Both the position numbers and the translations under genes were made by a program. A stretch of DNA of 64,000 nt from Desulfosporosinus nitroreducens. Its GTDB lineage: Bacteria; Bacillota; Desulfitobacteriia; Desulfitobacteriales; Desulfitobacteriaceae. The stretch lies in NCBI RefSeq assembly GCF_023897015.1, contig NZ_JAMHFY010000014.1:1-64000 (forward strand), given 5' to 3'. This document shows positions 17,188 through 26,140 of the stretch, piece by piece. Every line of letters begins with the position of its first letter. Position 1 is the stretch's first letter. The notes beneath the pieces were generated by a model. It had not been told where the DNA came from and made no database searches. It saw nothing but the letters and a program-made list of their open reading frames with translations.

Positions 17188-18651
17188 TCATGAATCGCTT
17201 GCCGTTAGGAGTACAATGGAAATTCTAGTACCGATATCCTGCCTGCTCAAGACCTCCATGTGTCCGCCATGCCGTTCCGTGATCCACTTTGCTATGGATA
17301 AGCCCAGTCCGGTTCCACCCGTAGCTCTGGCACGGGATTCGTCGGCGCGGAAAAACCGGTCAAAAATCTGAGGAACTGCATCGGGAGCTATACCAATCCC
17401 TTCATCTTGTACGGTCAACCGGGCATAGCTGTCTGCTCCCGAAACAGAAATAGTGATCCGTTTACCTGTGGGAGTGTATTTTATAGCATTGTCGATCAGT
17501 ATCCGAGCCGCCTGTTTGATAAGCCCTTTATCCGCGTTAATGAAAACGGACGTAACACTCGAACTGTATTCGTGTCCACTGTCTATCATCTGGGTTTCCC
17601 GCAGCACTTCTTCCGCAAGGGCAGACAGCTCAAAACGCTCTATTTGCAAAGCCATGGTGTTGTTGTCGCCTCGTGCCAGAAACAAGAGTTGTTCCACCAA
17701 GCCTTTCATATTCGCTGTTTCATCTTTGATGGCGTCGATAGATTCCTGCAACGTTTTTTCATCATTCTTTCCCCAGCGATCCAGCAGATTTGCATACCCC
17801 TGGATTACAGAAATCGGTGTCCTTAGCTCATGAGAGGCATCTGACACAAAGCGCACCTGAGAGCGGTAGGAATCATTAATTCGGTCTAACATCCCGTTAA
17901 TGGCAGAGGCCAGAGTTTTAAGTTCGCTTTGAGTATCACCTACTGAAATTCTCGTATCTAGCCTAGTAGCATTGATGTCGTCCAACTTACCTGCCAGAAC
18001 TTCCAGTTGTTCTGGAGTAAAGACGCCGTCAGTATTTAGATTCTGCGCGGCTTTAGCTAATTCTTCAATGGGGCGGAGGGTTTTTCGGATGCTTCTAGCG
18101 CCGGAGAAGATGCTGCTGAATAGCATTAAAAGCTCCAACATCAATAGTATAGAAAATATCCCTGCAAATATGAGCAGGGTCTCCTGAAGACGGATGGAAA
18201 TAAGAAAAGAACCTCCGCTATCATCGATGACGGCATTATAAGTAATATCCTCTAAATCTTCCCAAAAGGCCAAGCTTTGCGAATCCGGCAGGTCGATACT
18301 CCTTACACCGGATGCACTGTGTTTGGAAATGAGGGTCTGCAAACTTTCGGGCAGTTTAAACCCTTCCGGTTCTCCTGTCTGAAGAACAACGCTGTATCCG
18401 GTAAGCTCAAGCCAGTTTTCCGCATCCGTGGCAGGCAGTCCTGTTTGCTTCAGCATTTGGGCTGTCGAAGCCACAGTCTGTTCGGCGTGTACTATCAGCC
18501 CTGCTGTGGATACCAGACACATAACCACATCCAGGGTCAAAAACATCACCAGCAAACGGAAAAATAGTCTGAAGTTGAGCTTCCATACAAGAGAAAACCG
18601 TATTTTATCCCCAATACGGTTAGTGGGATTGTTTACCGGCTCATTTTCCAT
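17188..18651 (-). CDS. Sensor histidine kinase (HAMP, HisKA, HATPase)
   Basis: 487 aa: TM1 about 31-53, an extracellular segment of ~100 residues, TM2 about 158-180, HAMP (183-260), HisKA with the phosphorylated His274 in SDASHELRTPISV, then HATPase with N (ILIDNAIKYTP), G1 (VQDEGIGI) and G2 (GGTGLGLSI) boxes. It should phosphorylate the response regulator encoded immediately upstream, whose gene it overlaps by 11 nt. The extracellular part shows no domain I recognise, so the signal is unknown. Confidence 0.92.
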   Translation of the reverse strand: MENEPVNNPTNRIGDKIRFSLVWKLNFRLFFRLLVMFLTLDVVMCLVSTAGLIVHAEQTVASTAQMLKQTGLPATDAENWLELTGYSVVLQTGEPEGFKLPESLQTLISKHSASGVRSIDLPDSQSLAFWEDLEDITYNAVIDDSGGSFLISIRLQETLLIFAGIFSILLMLELLMLFSSIFSGARSIRKTLRPIEELAKAAQNLNTDGVFTPEQLEVLAGKLDDINATRLDTRISVGDTQSELKTLASAINGMLDRINDSYRSQVRFVSDASHELRTPISVIQGYANLLDRWGKNDEKTLQESIDAIKDETANMKGLVEQLLFLARGDNNTMALQIERFELSALAEEVLRETQMIDSGHEYSSSVTSVFINADKGLIKQAARILIDNAIKYTPTGKRITISVSGADSYARLTVQDEGIGIAPDAVPQIFDRFFRADESRARATGGTGLGLSIAKWITERHGGHMEVLSRQDIGTRISIVLLTASDS

Positions 18652-19315
18652 CCTTAATCACATACCCCACTCCCCTTACGGTATGAATCAATTTGACATC
18701 GAACACCTCGTCGATTTTTCCACGCAGAAAACGCACGTAAACATCGACGGCGTTGGTTTCTCCCTGAAAATCAAAACCCCATACATTTTCGAGCAGAGCT
18801 TCTCGTGAAATGACCAATCCCTTATTTTTTAGCAGATAGTGAAGTAGGTCAAATTCACGTTTGGTCAGTTCAATAGGTGTTCCCATCATGGTAACCGTAT
18901 GGCGACTGGCATCCAACAGCAGACCGGAGGCGGACAACACTGCGTCTTCCTGCACGGTTTTCCTGAGTGCGGTGCGAATCCGGGCCAGAAGCTCCTCAAT
19001 GGCAAAGGGTTTAGTGATATAATCGCTTGCCCCGCTGTCAAGGCCGGAAACCTTATCCACCACACTGTCCCGCGCCGTCAGCATGATGACAGGAACTGAG
19101 GAGGTTCTGCGAATTCTGCGCAGCACTTCCATGCCGCTCAACTTAGGCAACATAACATCCAGCAAAACGAGGTCGAACTCGCCTGTTTCAGCGAGTTCAA
19201 GCCCTGTTCTGCCATCAAAAGCCTTTGTTGTGGTATAGCCCTCATAGCCAAGCTCAAGCTCGACAAATCGGGCAATTTTTTCCTCATCCTCAATAATCAG
19301 TATTTTAGAACTCAT
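18641..19315 (-). CDS. OmpR/PhoB-family response regulator
   Basis: The receiver domain has acidic pair ED and the phospho-acceptor Asp in LVLLDVMLPKLSG (residue 53 from this start), plus T in MLTAR and K in YITKPF. The C-terminal winged helix (TKREFDLLHYLL...VDVYVRFLRGKID) binds DNA. ATG 19315 (MSSKIL) is preferred over 19330. It forms an operon with the DUF4342 gene 14-30 nt upstream and the kinase downstream. Confidence 0.93.
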   Translation of the reverse strand: MSSKILIIEDEEKIARFVELELGYEGYTTTKAFDGRTGLELAETGEFDLVLLDVMLPKLSGMEVLRRIRRTSSVPVIMLTARDSVVDKVSGLDSGASDYITKPFAIEELLARIRTALRKTVQEDAVLSASGLLLDASRHTVTMMGTPIELTKREFDLLHYLLKNKGLVISREALLENVWGFDFQGETNAVDVYVRFLRGKIDEVFDVKLIHTVRGVGYVIKDGK

Positions 19316-19344
19316 TGAATGCCCCGCCATTTCAAATGGTTATT

Positions 19345-19893
19345 TTATTTTTCCATGGACTTTTTAAGGTTTATTGCTGCATCCGCCGCGCTATTCATCG
19401 CGTCATTGACGGTGTTGTCTTTGAAATCTGGACCGTTGAAACGATAGCGAAAACCAAAGAATAGTCCAATGATAATCAGTGGAATAGTAATCCAAGGGGC
19501 AAAGATCAACAGCAAGGCAAAGCCAGTGACAGGAGTAGAAGCTTTGCTTTCCTCACCCTTGAGCACTTCAAAGGAATTTGCGTTGCCCTTGCGGATTAAC
19601 TTCATGCAAAATGCTCCGAATTTTTTCATCAGAGAAGTAAAGCTTGTTCCAGCGTCGCAGTTCTTTGCTTGCTTTTCCCAGCATGCTTCTTTGTAGGCTC
19701 CTGTGATTGTGTCCGCAGTTTTTTGGCTGCTGTAATAACCGCCTCCGCTTGGTGAGTTTACCTTACCCTGTTTCTCCAGGTAGATAATGGCTTCTAGCAA
19801 ATCTCCGTTTGCGGCATCTAAAGCGACCTTTGCCTCGTCATAGGTTACATTTGCCATGGCACGCAGTTTTTCCACTTGTTCTAGGGTTGTCAT
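19345..19893 (-). CDS. UBA/TS-N-like plus DUF4342 membrane-associated protein
   Basis: The N-terminal ~45 residues (VEKLRAMANVTYDEAKVALDAANGDLLEAIIYLE) match the UBA/TS-N helical fold. Residues ~90-155 match DUF4342, with one or two hydrophobic spans (FALLLIFAPWITIPLIIIGL). Its function is not known. It is the first gene of the operon with the two-component system, so it may tune or report to that system. AGGAGG precedes the ATG. Confidence 0.75.
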   Translation of the reverse strand: MTTLEQVEKLRAMANVTYDEAKVALDAANGDLLEAIIYLEKQGKVNSPSGGGYYSSQKTADTITGAYKEACWEKQAKNCDAGTSFTSLMKKFGAFCMKLIRKGNANSFEVLKGEESKASTPVTGFALLLIFAPWITIPLIIIGLFFGFRYRFNGPDFKDNTVNDAMNSAADAAINLKKSMEK

Positions 19894-20250
19894 AAAATTT
19901 CCTCCTTGGTGTTTTGTGATGTAATTGAGTATGTTTGTATTCTAACCCAAAAGACTTCAAGGAGAATTTGTTAAAAATTAAAATCGGATTAAAAAAATTC
20001 TATCTCATAACCACGGGCTTTTCAAGAGACTCTTATCTTAACTTGTCCGTCCGGTGGCCTTAATACTCCGGATCTTATTGTTCTACTTTTAGAAAGTTTG
20101 TCACTTGGCAGTATCTACAATGATTTAACTACTATATTTAAGATACTATTTCATAATTAGGATGCCGTTTCTAAGCTAAGTTTAAGAATGCTTAATAAGA
20201 AGAGATAGTCCCTCGAGATTGATTGTAGCTGGATAAATCTCACCCCTATA

Positions 20251-20279
20251 TAGACAGTGATCTATGTAAGAAGTATAAT
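20251..20279 (+). promoter_or_regulatory. Promoter of hgcAB with overlapping inverted repeat
   Basis: TAGACA (20251-20256), 17-bp spacer, TATAAT (20274-20279). The inverted repeat ATAGA-N6-TCTAT (20250-20265) overlaps the -35 box, and a related one, ATATAGAT-N4-ATCTATAT (20289-20308), covers the expected transcript start. They could be two sites for one regulator. The remaining 19894-20240 interval shows nothing I can name. Confidence 0.55.
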
Positions 20280-20362
20280 ATGGTTATGATATAGATATTT
20301 ATCTATATTCCCAAGCCTGTCTTTTAATTATATCCCAAATCTTTTGAAGAGGTGTCGCTAAT

Positions 20363-21376
20363 ATGGAAATTTCCAACAGAGAATTGAAAATCATCCAGAC
20401 TTCAGCTGAATTAACGTTTAATGATAAATTAGGGACCTGGAAGGCTCGTTGGGGAATTAACAGAATGAACTTTAAAGTGGAACCTGGACTCTATAGTGTG
20501 GGAAAACCAGATAGTAATTCTCCAGTCCTTGTTTCCGCTAATTACAAAATGAGCTTCGATAGCTTAAGAAAAGAATTGATGGAGGTCAATGCTTGGATTT
20601 TAGTGCTGGACACCAAAGGGGTCAATGTATGGTGTGCAGCCGGGAAGGGAACTTTTGGTACCCAAGAGCTGCTAAACCGAATGGCTATTGTACAACTTGA
20701 GAAGGTTGTCTCTCACAGAACGGTTATTGTACCACAGTTGGGGGCACCGGGTATAAGTGCACACGAAGTTACCAAGTTTTCTGGCTTCAAAGTGGTTTAT
20801 GGCCCAGTGAGGGCCAAGGATCTCCAAGAATTTCTCAAGTCAGGAATGAAAGCAACGTCAGAAATGCGCAGGGTCAAGTTCACTGCGTATGACCGACTTG
20901 TGCTGACTCCGATAGAACTTGTTGGGACTTCAAAAGTTTCCTTGATGATTTTTGGGGTGCTCTTTCTATTGAATCTACTTGGCTTAGGACCTTTTGGAAT
21001 CGTTGATTTTTACGCTTATATAGGAGCAGTCATCATAGGATGCGTTTTAACTCCGGTCTTACTGCCATGGATTCCAGGCAGTCCTTTCGCGTGGAAAGGC
21101 TGGTTGTTGGGATTTATCTGGGCTGTCACTGTTAACATTCTTAATGGATGGAATGGATGGACCGCTGTTCCTCAGTACAGTATTTTGAGAGCTCTGGGGT
21201 ATATTTTTATTATGCCCCCTGTATCAGCTTATTTAGCAATGAACTTTACAGGTTCTTCGACATTCACTTCTTTTTCTGGGGTCTTGAAAGAGATGAGAAA
21301 AGCAGTTCCAGCGATAATCATCTCAATCGTCTTGGGAATCGTTCTGATTTTAGTTGATAGCTTTATTAAACTCTAA
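20363..21376 (+). CDS. hgcA: Mercury methylation corrinoid protein HgcA
   Basis: 337 aa. The N-terminal corrinoid-binding domain has the diagnostic cap-helix motif NVWCAAGKGTFGT (residues 88-100), whose Cys91 corresponds to the cobalt-ligating cysteine of HgcA. From about residue 190 there are four to five membrane helices, as in HgcA and unlike the soluble CFeSP large subunit. With HgcB it transfers a methyl group to Hg(II), giving methylmercury. GAGGTG precedes ATG 20363, and hgcB starts 17 nt downstream. A CFeSP-like protein without this role is unlikely because of the motif, the membrane tail and the partner. Confidence 0.95.
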   Translation: MEISNRELKIIQTSAELTFNDKLGTWKARWGINRMNFKVEPGLYSVGKPDSNSPVLVSANYKMSFDSLRKELMEVNAWILVLDTKGVNVWCAAGKGTFGTQELLNRMAIVQLEKVVSHRTVIVPQLGAPGISAHEVTKFSGFKVVYGPVRAKDLQEFLKSGMKATSEMRRVKFTAYDRLVLTPIELVGTSKVSLMIFGVLFLLNLLGLGPFGIVDFYAYIGAVIIGCVLTPVLLPWIPGSPFAWKGWLLGFIWAVTVNILNGWNGWTAVPQYSILRALGYIFIMPPVSAYLAMNFTGSSTFTSFSGVLKEMRKAVPAIIISIVLGIVLILVDSFIKL

Positions 21377-21393
21377 GGAGGTTTTTGTTAGAT

Positions 21394-21693
21394 ATGAAAA
21401 ATCGATATTTAAAAAATGTTGCTACTTTGAAACTGAACTCAGATCAATGCAGGGGTTGCGGCAGGTGCCTTGAGGTTTGCCCCCATAATGTATTTATAAT
21501 AGAAGACAGGAAATCGGTCATTCTCGATAAGGACCGCTGTATGGAATGCGGTGCTTGCGTTAAAAACTGTCCGTTTAATGCCATTGAAGTTAAGCCGGGT
21601 GTGGGTTGTGCTTACGCTATCATTATGGGCTGGCTGACTGGAACAGAGCCGAGTTGCGATTGTTCGGGGGGCAGTGGAGACAGCTGCTGTTAA
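21394..21693 (+). CDS. hgcB: Mercury methylation ferredoxin HgcB
   Basis: About 99 aa with two 4Fe-4S motifs (CRGCGRCLEVCP and CMECGACVKNCP), the HgcB-specific GVGCAYAI stretch with its lone conserved Cys, and a C-terminal vicinal pair (DSCC) thought to bind mercury. It is believed to reduce the HgcA cobalamin and to deliver Hg(II). ATG 21394 is taken as the start; TTG 21385 lies only 3 nt from AAGGAGG. Confidence 0.95.
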   Translation: MKNRYLKNVATLKLNSDQCRGCGRCLEVCPHNVFIIEDRKSVILDKDRCMECGACVKNCPFNAIEVKPGVGCAYAIIMGWLTGTEPSCDCSGGSGDSCC

Positions 21694-21979
21694 TGCATGT
21701 ATTTTAATGGATGAATTAATTAATTAATTCCTATATAAAGTGTCCTGTATAAACGCCATTTGGGAAAGACTTTTGCCTGCCATGTTAGACCTTGTCCAGA
21801 ATTATAATCTATGCTTCTTTACTAAAAAAATAATTGATTGTCTCAAAATATTAAGTATAAACATATAGTATTTTAAGCTGTCTATACTAATTTTAAATTT
21901 GTTGAACTGCACATGAAGTTTATTAATTTATACTGTGAAAACTCCGAGTTTGAACTGTATCTTGGAAGGAGTAGAAAGT

Positions 21980-22141
21980 ATGTTCAGAGGTCGTATCGGT
22001 GGGAGCAGATTAAGTAAATATGGCAGTTATGGTGCGCCGGTCGGCAGTAATTTTCAGCCTAGATTTTTTGGCCGTTCTCGTATAGGTGGATACAGTGACG
22101 CAGAGATAAGTTCGCTGTTGCTCGTAGCTCTTGTAATCTAA
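21980..22141 (+). CDS. Small 53-aa protein of unknown function
   Basis: ATG 21980 follows GGAAGGAG by 7 nt. The peptide is rich in Gly, Arg, Ser and aromatic residues (MFRGRIGGSRLSKYGSYG) and ends in a short hydrophobic tail (SSLLLVALVI). This look is shared by small spore-coat or membrane-surface peptides, but no family is recognised. A terminator follows directly, so it is probably a monocistronic gene. The 286-bp gap before it contains nothing else clear. Confidence 0.55.
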   Translation: MFRGRIGGSRLSKYGSYGAPVGSNFQPRFFGRSRIGGYSDAEISSLLLVALVI

Positions 22142-22155
22142 GAGATTCTCCAAAA

Positions 22156-22208
22156 ACCCCCTTGAAATCACGTTGTACGTTAAACATACTTCGTGTTATC
22201 AAGGGGGT
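22156..22208 (+). terminator. Terminator after the 53-aa gene
   Basis: ACCCCCTTGA (22156-22165) pairs with TCAAGGGGGT (22199-22208); an inner cacg/cgtg pairing extends the stem. Confidence 0.65.
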
Positions 22209-22254
22209 CTGTTTTAGAAATCCTCACATGTTGATAAAGGAGTTACAGTAAATT

Positions 22255-23988
22255 TTATAACGTAAAGAAACGAGTGATTTTCTCGAAGACTGTTGGAGTT
22301 ATGACTGCAGTTCCTCCTAAAATACTTGCCTTCTTAATATTAAGGTTGTGATCCATCAAGAAATTTGTCACTGCAGTGCTGTTGAGGTATTTATCCACTA
22401 AGATGATAGGACTTCCGGTTCTGGCTGCCAATGCCGAACCCGCTAAGGCATCCGGAAAGTTGTCGCCAGTTGCCAGATAAATACTATTAAGGCTATTCCC
22501 TAGACCATTAGCGATGGCGATACCTGTTTGATACTGATCGATTCCAGCATAGCGTTTTACGCCAGTCAACTGTGCTTCAACCTGTGCACTGACGACCGCA
22601 GTACCGCCAACAACGATCGTTTCCGTTACATTTAGGTCTTGAAGAGCAGTTTTAGTGGCCTGAGGAAGTTTCCCCTGTTCTGTGAGCAAGATAGGAATCC
22701 CTTGATAGGCAGCCCATGAGGAGATGGCTAAGGCATCAGGGAAATTACCGCCATAGGCGATAACCACTTTTCCAGAGATTTCAGGATTTATAAAGTGCAA
22801 GTAATTGGCAATTTGTGCCGCAGTTTCATATTGATCATATCCGGATAAACGCGTAACCTCATACTGTTGCTTAAGAAGATCTTCCACCTCTTTGGAAACG
22901 ACAGCTGTTCCACCCACAATGATCACTTTGGAAGGTTTTAAACGTCCAAGCTCTAGTTCAACAGCGGTTGTTAAATGTTTGCTCTCCGTAAGCAAGACCG
23001 GAGCATCATATTGATGAGCCAACGGCGCGGCTGCCAGTGCATCTGGAAAATTAACAACTGTTGCTAGAATAGCTGTCGAAGCCCCATTAGGCCATCCCTC
23101 TTGGGATATTTTTACCGAGGTTTCCATCGCATCAAAACCAGATAATCTTGTGAGAGAAGTATTTTGGAACGATCCAACTTGGATCAAACTCTTAACAGGC
23201 GAATTGACACCGGATATTAATTCTCCCTCTGGATCACTAATATCTCCGGTTACAATGGGTCCGCCATACGTGTTGTTCCCAAGCTGACCATCACTATTGC
23301 CCCCCCAGGTCCAGATGTTTCCGCCGTTTTGTCGGGCAATAACAAACCCTAACCCAGAAGATATACCTGTTACATTGGTTAATCCTTTAACTTGAACGGG
23401 ATTCATTGAAGCGGGCTCTTCTTCAAAGGGGACGGCATCGCCGAGTTGCCCCCATAAGTTACCCCCCCAGGCCCATACTGTGCCGTCAGTTTTTAAGACC
23501 AGGCTAAGATAAGTTCCTGCCACAATGGCATGCACATTATTTAGTCCGCTAATCTGAAGTGGCGTACTCCAGTTTTCCCCGTTAGTACGATCTCCAAGCT
23601 GAAATAACTCATTAGTTCCCCAGCCCCAAACAGTTCCGTCTTTTTTCAAGGCTAAACTATGAGCCCCCCCTGCGGCAACCGCGACAACGTTCGTTAAGTC
23701 GCTTACCTGGACAGGAGTTGGACTATTTTGAAGATCGCTGCTATTATTACCCAGTTGACCCTCTGAATTATCTCCCCAAGCCCAAACGGTCCCATCACTG
23801 CTGATAGCTAAGCTATGGGCAATACCTGCTGAAACGGTCGATAAGCTGGCACCTCTAGATTGATCAGGTGTATCCGCACCAAATGCCGGTTTAGAATATG
23901 AAACGACTGAGGCCGAAAGGATTGTTCCTGTGAAAAAGAGCACAATAAATGAGCTTAATAACTTTTTCCTCAGTGGTTTAATAATCAT
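22255..23988 (-). CDS. Secreted RCC1-repeat protein with three CWB2 cell-wall repeats
   Basis: 577 aa with a signal peptide (MIIKPLRKKLLSSFIVLFF...FGA). Residues ~50-265 hold four or five RCC1 repeats of the GTVWAWGxNxxGQLG type, predicted to form a beta-propeller or part of one. Residues ~280-577 hold three CWB2 (PF04122) repeats, each with FPDALA and a IIVGGTAVVS core, which bind anionic cell-wall polymer in Clostridia. It should sit on the cell surface; the propeller partner is unknown. AAGGAG precedes the start, and the gene stands alone. The 260-bp gap to 24252 shows no further gene. Confidence 0.88.
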   Translation of the reverse strand: MIIKPLRKKLLSSFIVLFFTGTILSASVVSYSKPAFGADTPDQSRGASLSTVSAGIAHSLAISSDGTVWAWGDNSEGQLGNNSSDLQNSPTPVQVSDLTNVVAVAAGGAHSLALKKDGTVWGWGTNELFQLGDRTNGENWSTPLQISGLNNVHAIVAGTYLSLVLKTDGTVWAWGGNLWGQLGDAVPFEEEPASMNPVQVKGLTNVTGISSGLGFVIARQNGGNIWTWGGNSDGQLGNNTYGGPIVTGDISDPEGELISGVNSPVKSLIQVGSFQNTSLTRLSGFDAMETSVKISQEGWPNGASTAILATVVNFPDALAAAPLAHQYDAPVLLTESKHLTTAVELELGRLKPSKVIIVGGTAVVSKEVEDLLKQQYEVTRLSGYDQYETAAQIANYLHFINPEISGKVVIAYGGNFPDALAISSWAAYQGIPILLTEQGKLPQATKTALQDLNVTETIVVGGTAVVSAQVEAQLTGVKRYAGIDQYQTGIAIANGLGNSLNSIYLATGDNFPDALAGSALAARTGSPIILVDKYLNSTAVTNFLMDHNLNIKKASILGGTAVITPTVFEKITRFFTL

Positions 23989-24251
23989 ATTAATCTCCTT
24001 TAAAGTTAATAGTAAAGCTATTGTTATTAAAGCTTACTTCCATCTGATCTTCAAGTACAAGAATTTGGAAGTCAGGCCTTAAAATCCACGTTTTATAAAT
24101 AACTTGGAAATTATCTCAACTAAATATAGAAGGGTAAAGATTTTCGAGAGACAACCTCTCAAATAAAAGCCTGTGGTTGACGAAAAAATCATAAGGTTAC
24201 AGGCAATTATAATTATTGTTAGTTAGTAGTTAATTACAATATTTACCACGC

Positions 24252-25157
24252 CTATTTTCCACTTAGATGAGATCGGATTCTTCGAAATTGAGCTTTATAT
24301 TTTTGTTTAGAAGCACCCTTTTCCAGCTTATATAGATTTGGAATGTACTTATAGCCTGCCCAATAAGCTAACCCTACAAAAAAGGCGCCACCAACGATAT
24401 TGCCGAGAGTAACAGGTATTATATTCGATAGAATATGGACAAGATTGATATTTGCAATTTGATCCCCTATATGCGCAGCTTCAATAAATGTGCTATTTAG
24501 CTTGGCAAGGGCCGCTATTGTAAAATAATACATGTTAGCAACACTGTGCTCAAAGCCAGATACGATAAACGTCATTACAGGAAACCAAATGATTAATATC
24601 TTGCCAAATACATCACTTGCAGTGTATGATCCCCAAACTGCAAGACATACCAAGAGATTACAGAGTATTCCGCTGGAAAATGCCTGAATGAAAGTGAGAC
24701 CCCCCTTGTAGGCGGCAACCTTGAGGGCATAGCCTCCAAGCATTCCTTCATTGGTTGAAAGTAATCCTGAATTAAATACTAAAAACGCAATAAGCAATGT
24801 TCCGATAAAATTTCCGATATAGACAATAATCCAGTTTCTAAGCATTTGTCTGGCAGTTATCTTTTTTTCGATGAAAGCTAAGATAAGGAGGGTATTACCT
24901 GTAAAAAGCTCTCCTCCACAAATTACAATTAATATAAGTCCCACAGGGAAAATTGTTCCCGCAACAAGCTTAGCAAGCCCGATGTTTTCCATACCATGAG
25001 ATGCCATAGCCGCTGCGAATGCCCCAAGTGCTATAAATGTACCCGCAAGGATTCCCGCTATGAGTGTTTGAAAGGTATGGGTTTTAGCCGCCTTATTCTC
25101 ACCAACTTTAATTGTTTCTTCTACTGCTTCAACGGTATTCATAGGTCTTTGTTCCAA
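24252..25157 (-). CDS. Second FocA/NirC-family formate/nitrite channel
   Basis: About 301 aa, FNT fold with GGELFTGNTLL and the SGFEHSVANMYYF pore-histidine segment. It differs throughout from the copy at 6198, so this is not a recent duplication. The best start is TTG 25157 (MEQRPMNTV), 7 nt after GAGGCG, matching the TTG start of the other copy. The basic tail (KQKYKAQFRRIRSHLSGK) is unusual for the family. No formate- or nitrite-metabolising gene adjoins it. Confidence 0.88.
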   Translation of the reverse strand: MEQRPMNTVEAVEETIKVGENKAAKTHTFQTLIAGILAGTFIALGAFAAAMASHGMENIGLAKLVAGTIFPVGLILIVICGGELFTGNTLLILAFIEKKITARQMLRNWIIVYIGNFIGTLLIAFLVFNSGLLSTNEGMLGGYALKVAAYKGGLTFIQAFSSGILCNLLVCLAVWGSYTASDVFGKILIIWFPVMTFIVSGFEHSVANMYYFTIAALAKLNSTFIEAAHIGDQIANINLVHILSNIIPVTLGNIVGGAFFVGLAYWAGYKYIPNLYKLEKGASKQKYKAQFRRIRSHLSGK

Positions 25158-25248
25158 ACAATATCGCCTCGTCTCTCTAAACATCTGAATATTATTCTGT
25201 AGAATAAGCTTTAAAATATACTAAACCAGTACGTCTGACGACAACATA

Positions 25249-25289
25249 AAAGCGCAGAAATCAGGCTCCATGCCTGATTTCTGCGCTTT
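25249..25289. terminator. Hairpin in a divergent intergenic region
   Basis: AAAGCGCAGAAATCAGGC (25249-25266) pairs fully with 25272-25289. It lies upstream of both divergent genes, so it cannot terminate either. It may end an unseen antisense or leader transcript. Confidence 0.5.
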
Positions 25290-25359
25290 AAAAGGTTGGT
25301 GTAAGATTAACAGACTCCTAATCAAAGTAAATCTTATTGCAAAAAAGAACAGTTTTGTA

Positions 25360-25388
25360 TTGATATTCGTACAGAATATCGCTATAAT
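25360..25388 (+). promoter_or_regulatory. Promoter with embedded operator for the Cys-rich mini-gene
   Basis: TTGATA (25360-25365), 17-bp spacer, TATAAT (25383-25388). The spacer holds the inverted repeat GATATTC-N5-GAATATC (25362-25380), an ideal place for repression. The regulator is not known. Confidence 0.6.
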
Positions 25389-25440
25389 AAGAACATAGGT
25401 TCGTATAAATTACAAATACCTGTACTGAGAGGCGAATATA

Positions 25441-25602
25441 ATGAACGATGCATGCGTAGATTGCAACCGAAAGACCTATTGCCTGGAGCCCTGTGAACAG
25501 TGGCTAATCCACAACGGCAAGTGCCCAGTGTGTCGGAACAGACTGATACATGTAGGAGGATGTACCGAATGCATTACTGGAGATTGGGCAATGTGTGGTT
25601 AA
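25441..25602 (+). CDS. Cys-rich 53-aa protein, probable zinc ribbon
   Basis: ATG 25441 follows AGAGGCG. The 53-aa peptide has nine Cys, including CVDC, CPVC and CTEC pairs, spaced as in small treble-clef or zinc-ribbon proteins. It is highly polar with no membrane segment. It has its own promoter with an operator-like repeat, so expression is probably conditional. No family is recognised; a metal- or nucleic-acid-binding role is an inference from the CxxC pairs. Confidence 0.65.
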   Translation: MNDACVDCNRKTYCLEPCEQWLIHNGKCPVCRNRLIHVGGCTECITGDWAMCG

Positions 25603-25697
25603 TAAGGAATTAAGTACTTATAAAGAAAGGGCAATGGGTCCTTAATTGTCAATTTCGAAGATCAAAATATCGTCTGGATTAATTGGAGGGTGTAAAT

Positions 25698-26048
25698 ATG
25701 CCAAATGTAACTGTAATTTGTTATCTTTCCTCTTTATTGTTCTATGGAATGGGTTATTCAAAAGTCTTGCTCATTAAGGACGTAATTACTGCACAAGCAA
25801 ATACTTATGACTATACAATTTATATATCTCTAGCAACGAGCTACTTTGTGTTAGCAATCTTTTTTGCTGTCATCGGTTCCCTTATCTTTTACGTTAAGAT
25901 TCATAAAAAACAGGAAATTATTACAATGAATGGCTTGGAATTTAGCAGGAGATCAGACGAAAGAAGACGAGCGAGCATTCTTAAGGTAAAAGCCCGATTA
26001 TCACAGCCTGAGTACGGTCTGGAGTTGGAGAGAAGGATGTCTTCCTAG
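25698..26048 (+). CDS. Small membrane protein of unknown function
   Basis: ATG 25698 (MPNVTVI) follows GGAGGGTG. The 116-aa protein has two hydrophobic segments (about 4-22 and 40-66) and a charged C-terminal half rich in Arg/Lys/Glu, likely cytoplasmic. It lies 95 bp after the Cys-rich gene and shares its direction, so co-transcription is possible. A 17-bp terminator follows. No domain recognised. Confidence 0.65.
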   Translation: MPNVTVICYLSSLLFYGMGYSKVLLIKDVITAQANTYDYTIYISLATSYFVLAIFFAVIGSLIFYVKIHKKQEIITMNGLEFSRRSDERRRASILKVKARLSQPEYGLELERRMSS

Positions 26049-26097
26049 GAGGCATAAAGCCCTTAATCTCGACTTGGTTGTAAAAATGACGACCGCA

Positions 26098-26140
26098 AAA
26101 ATGCCGCAATCAGACCCCTGGCCTGATTGCGGCATTTTTG
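26098..26140 (+). terminator. Terminator with 17-bp stem
   Basis: AAAAATGCCGCAATCAG (26098-26114) pairs with 26124-26140, ending in a T run. Confidence 0.8.

Noticed and set aside
22255-23988. RCC1/CWB2 protein as a spore-germination or lytic enzyme
   Set aside because: No hydrolase domain is present between signal peptide and wall repeats.
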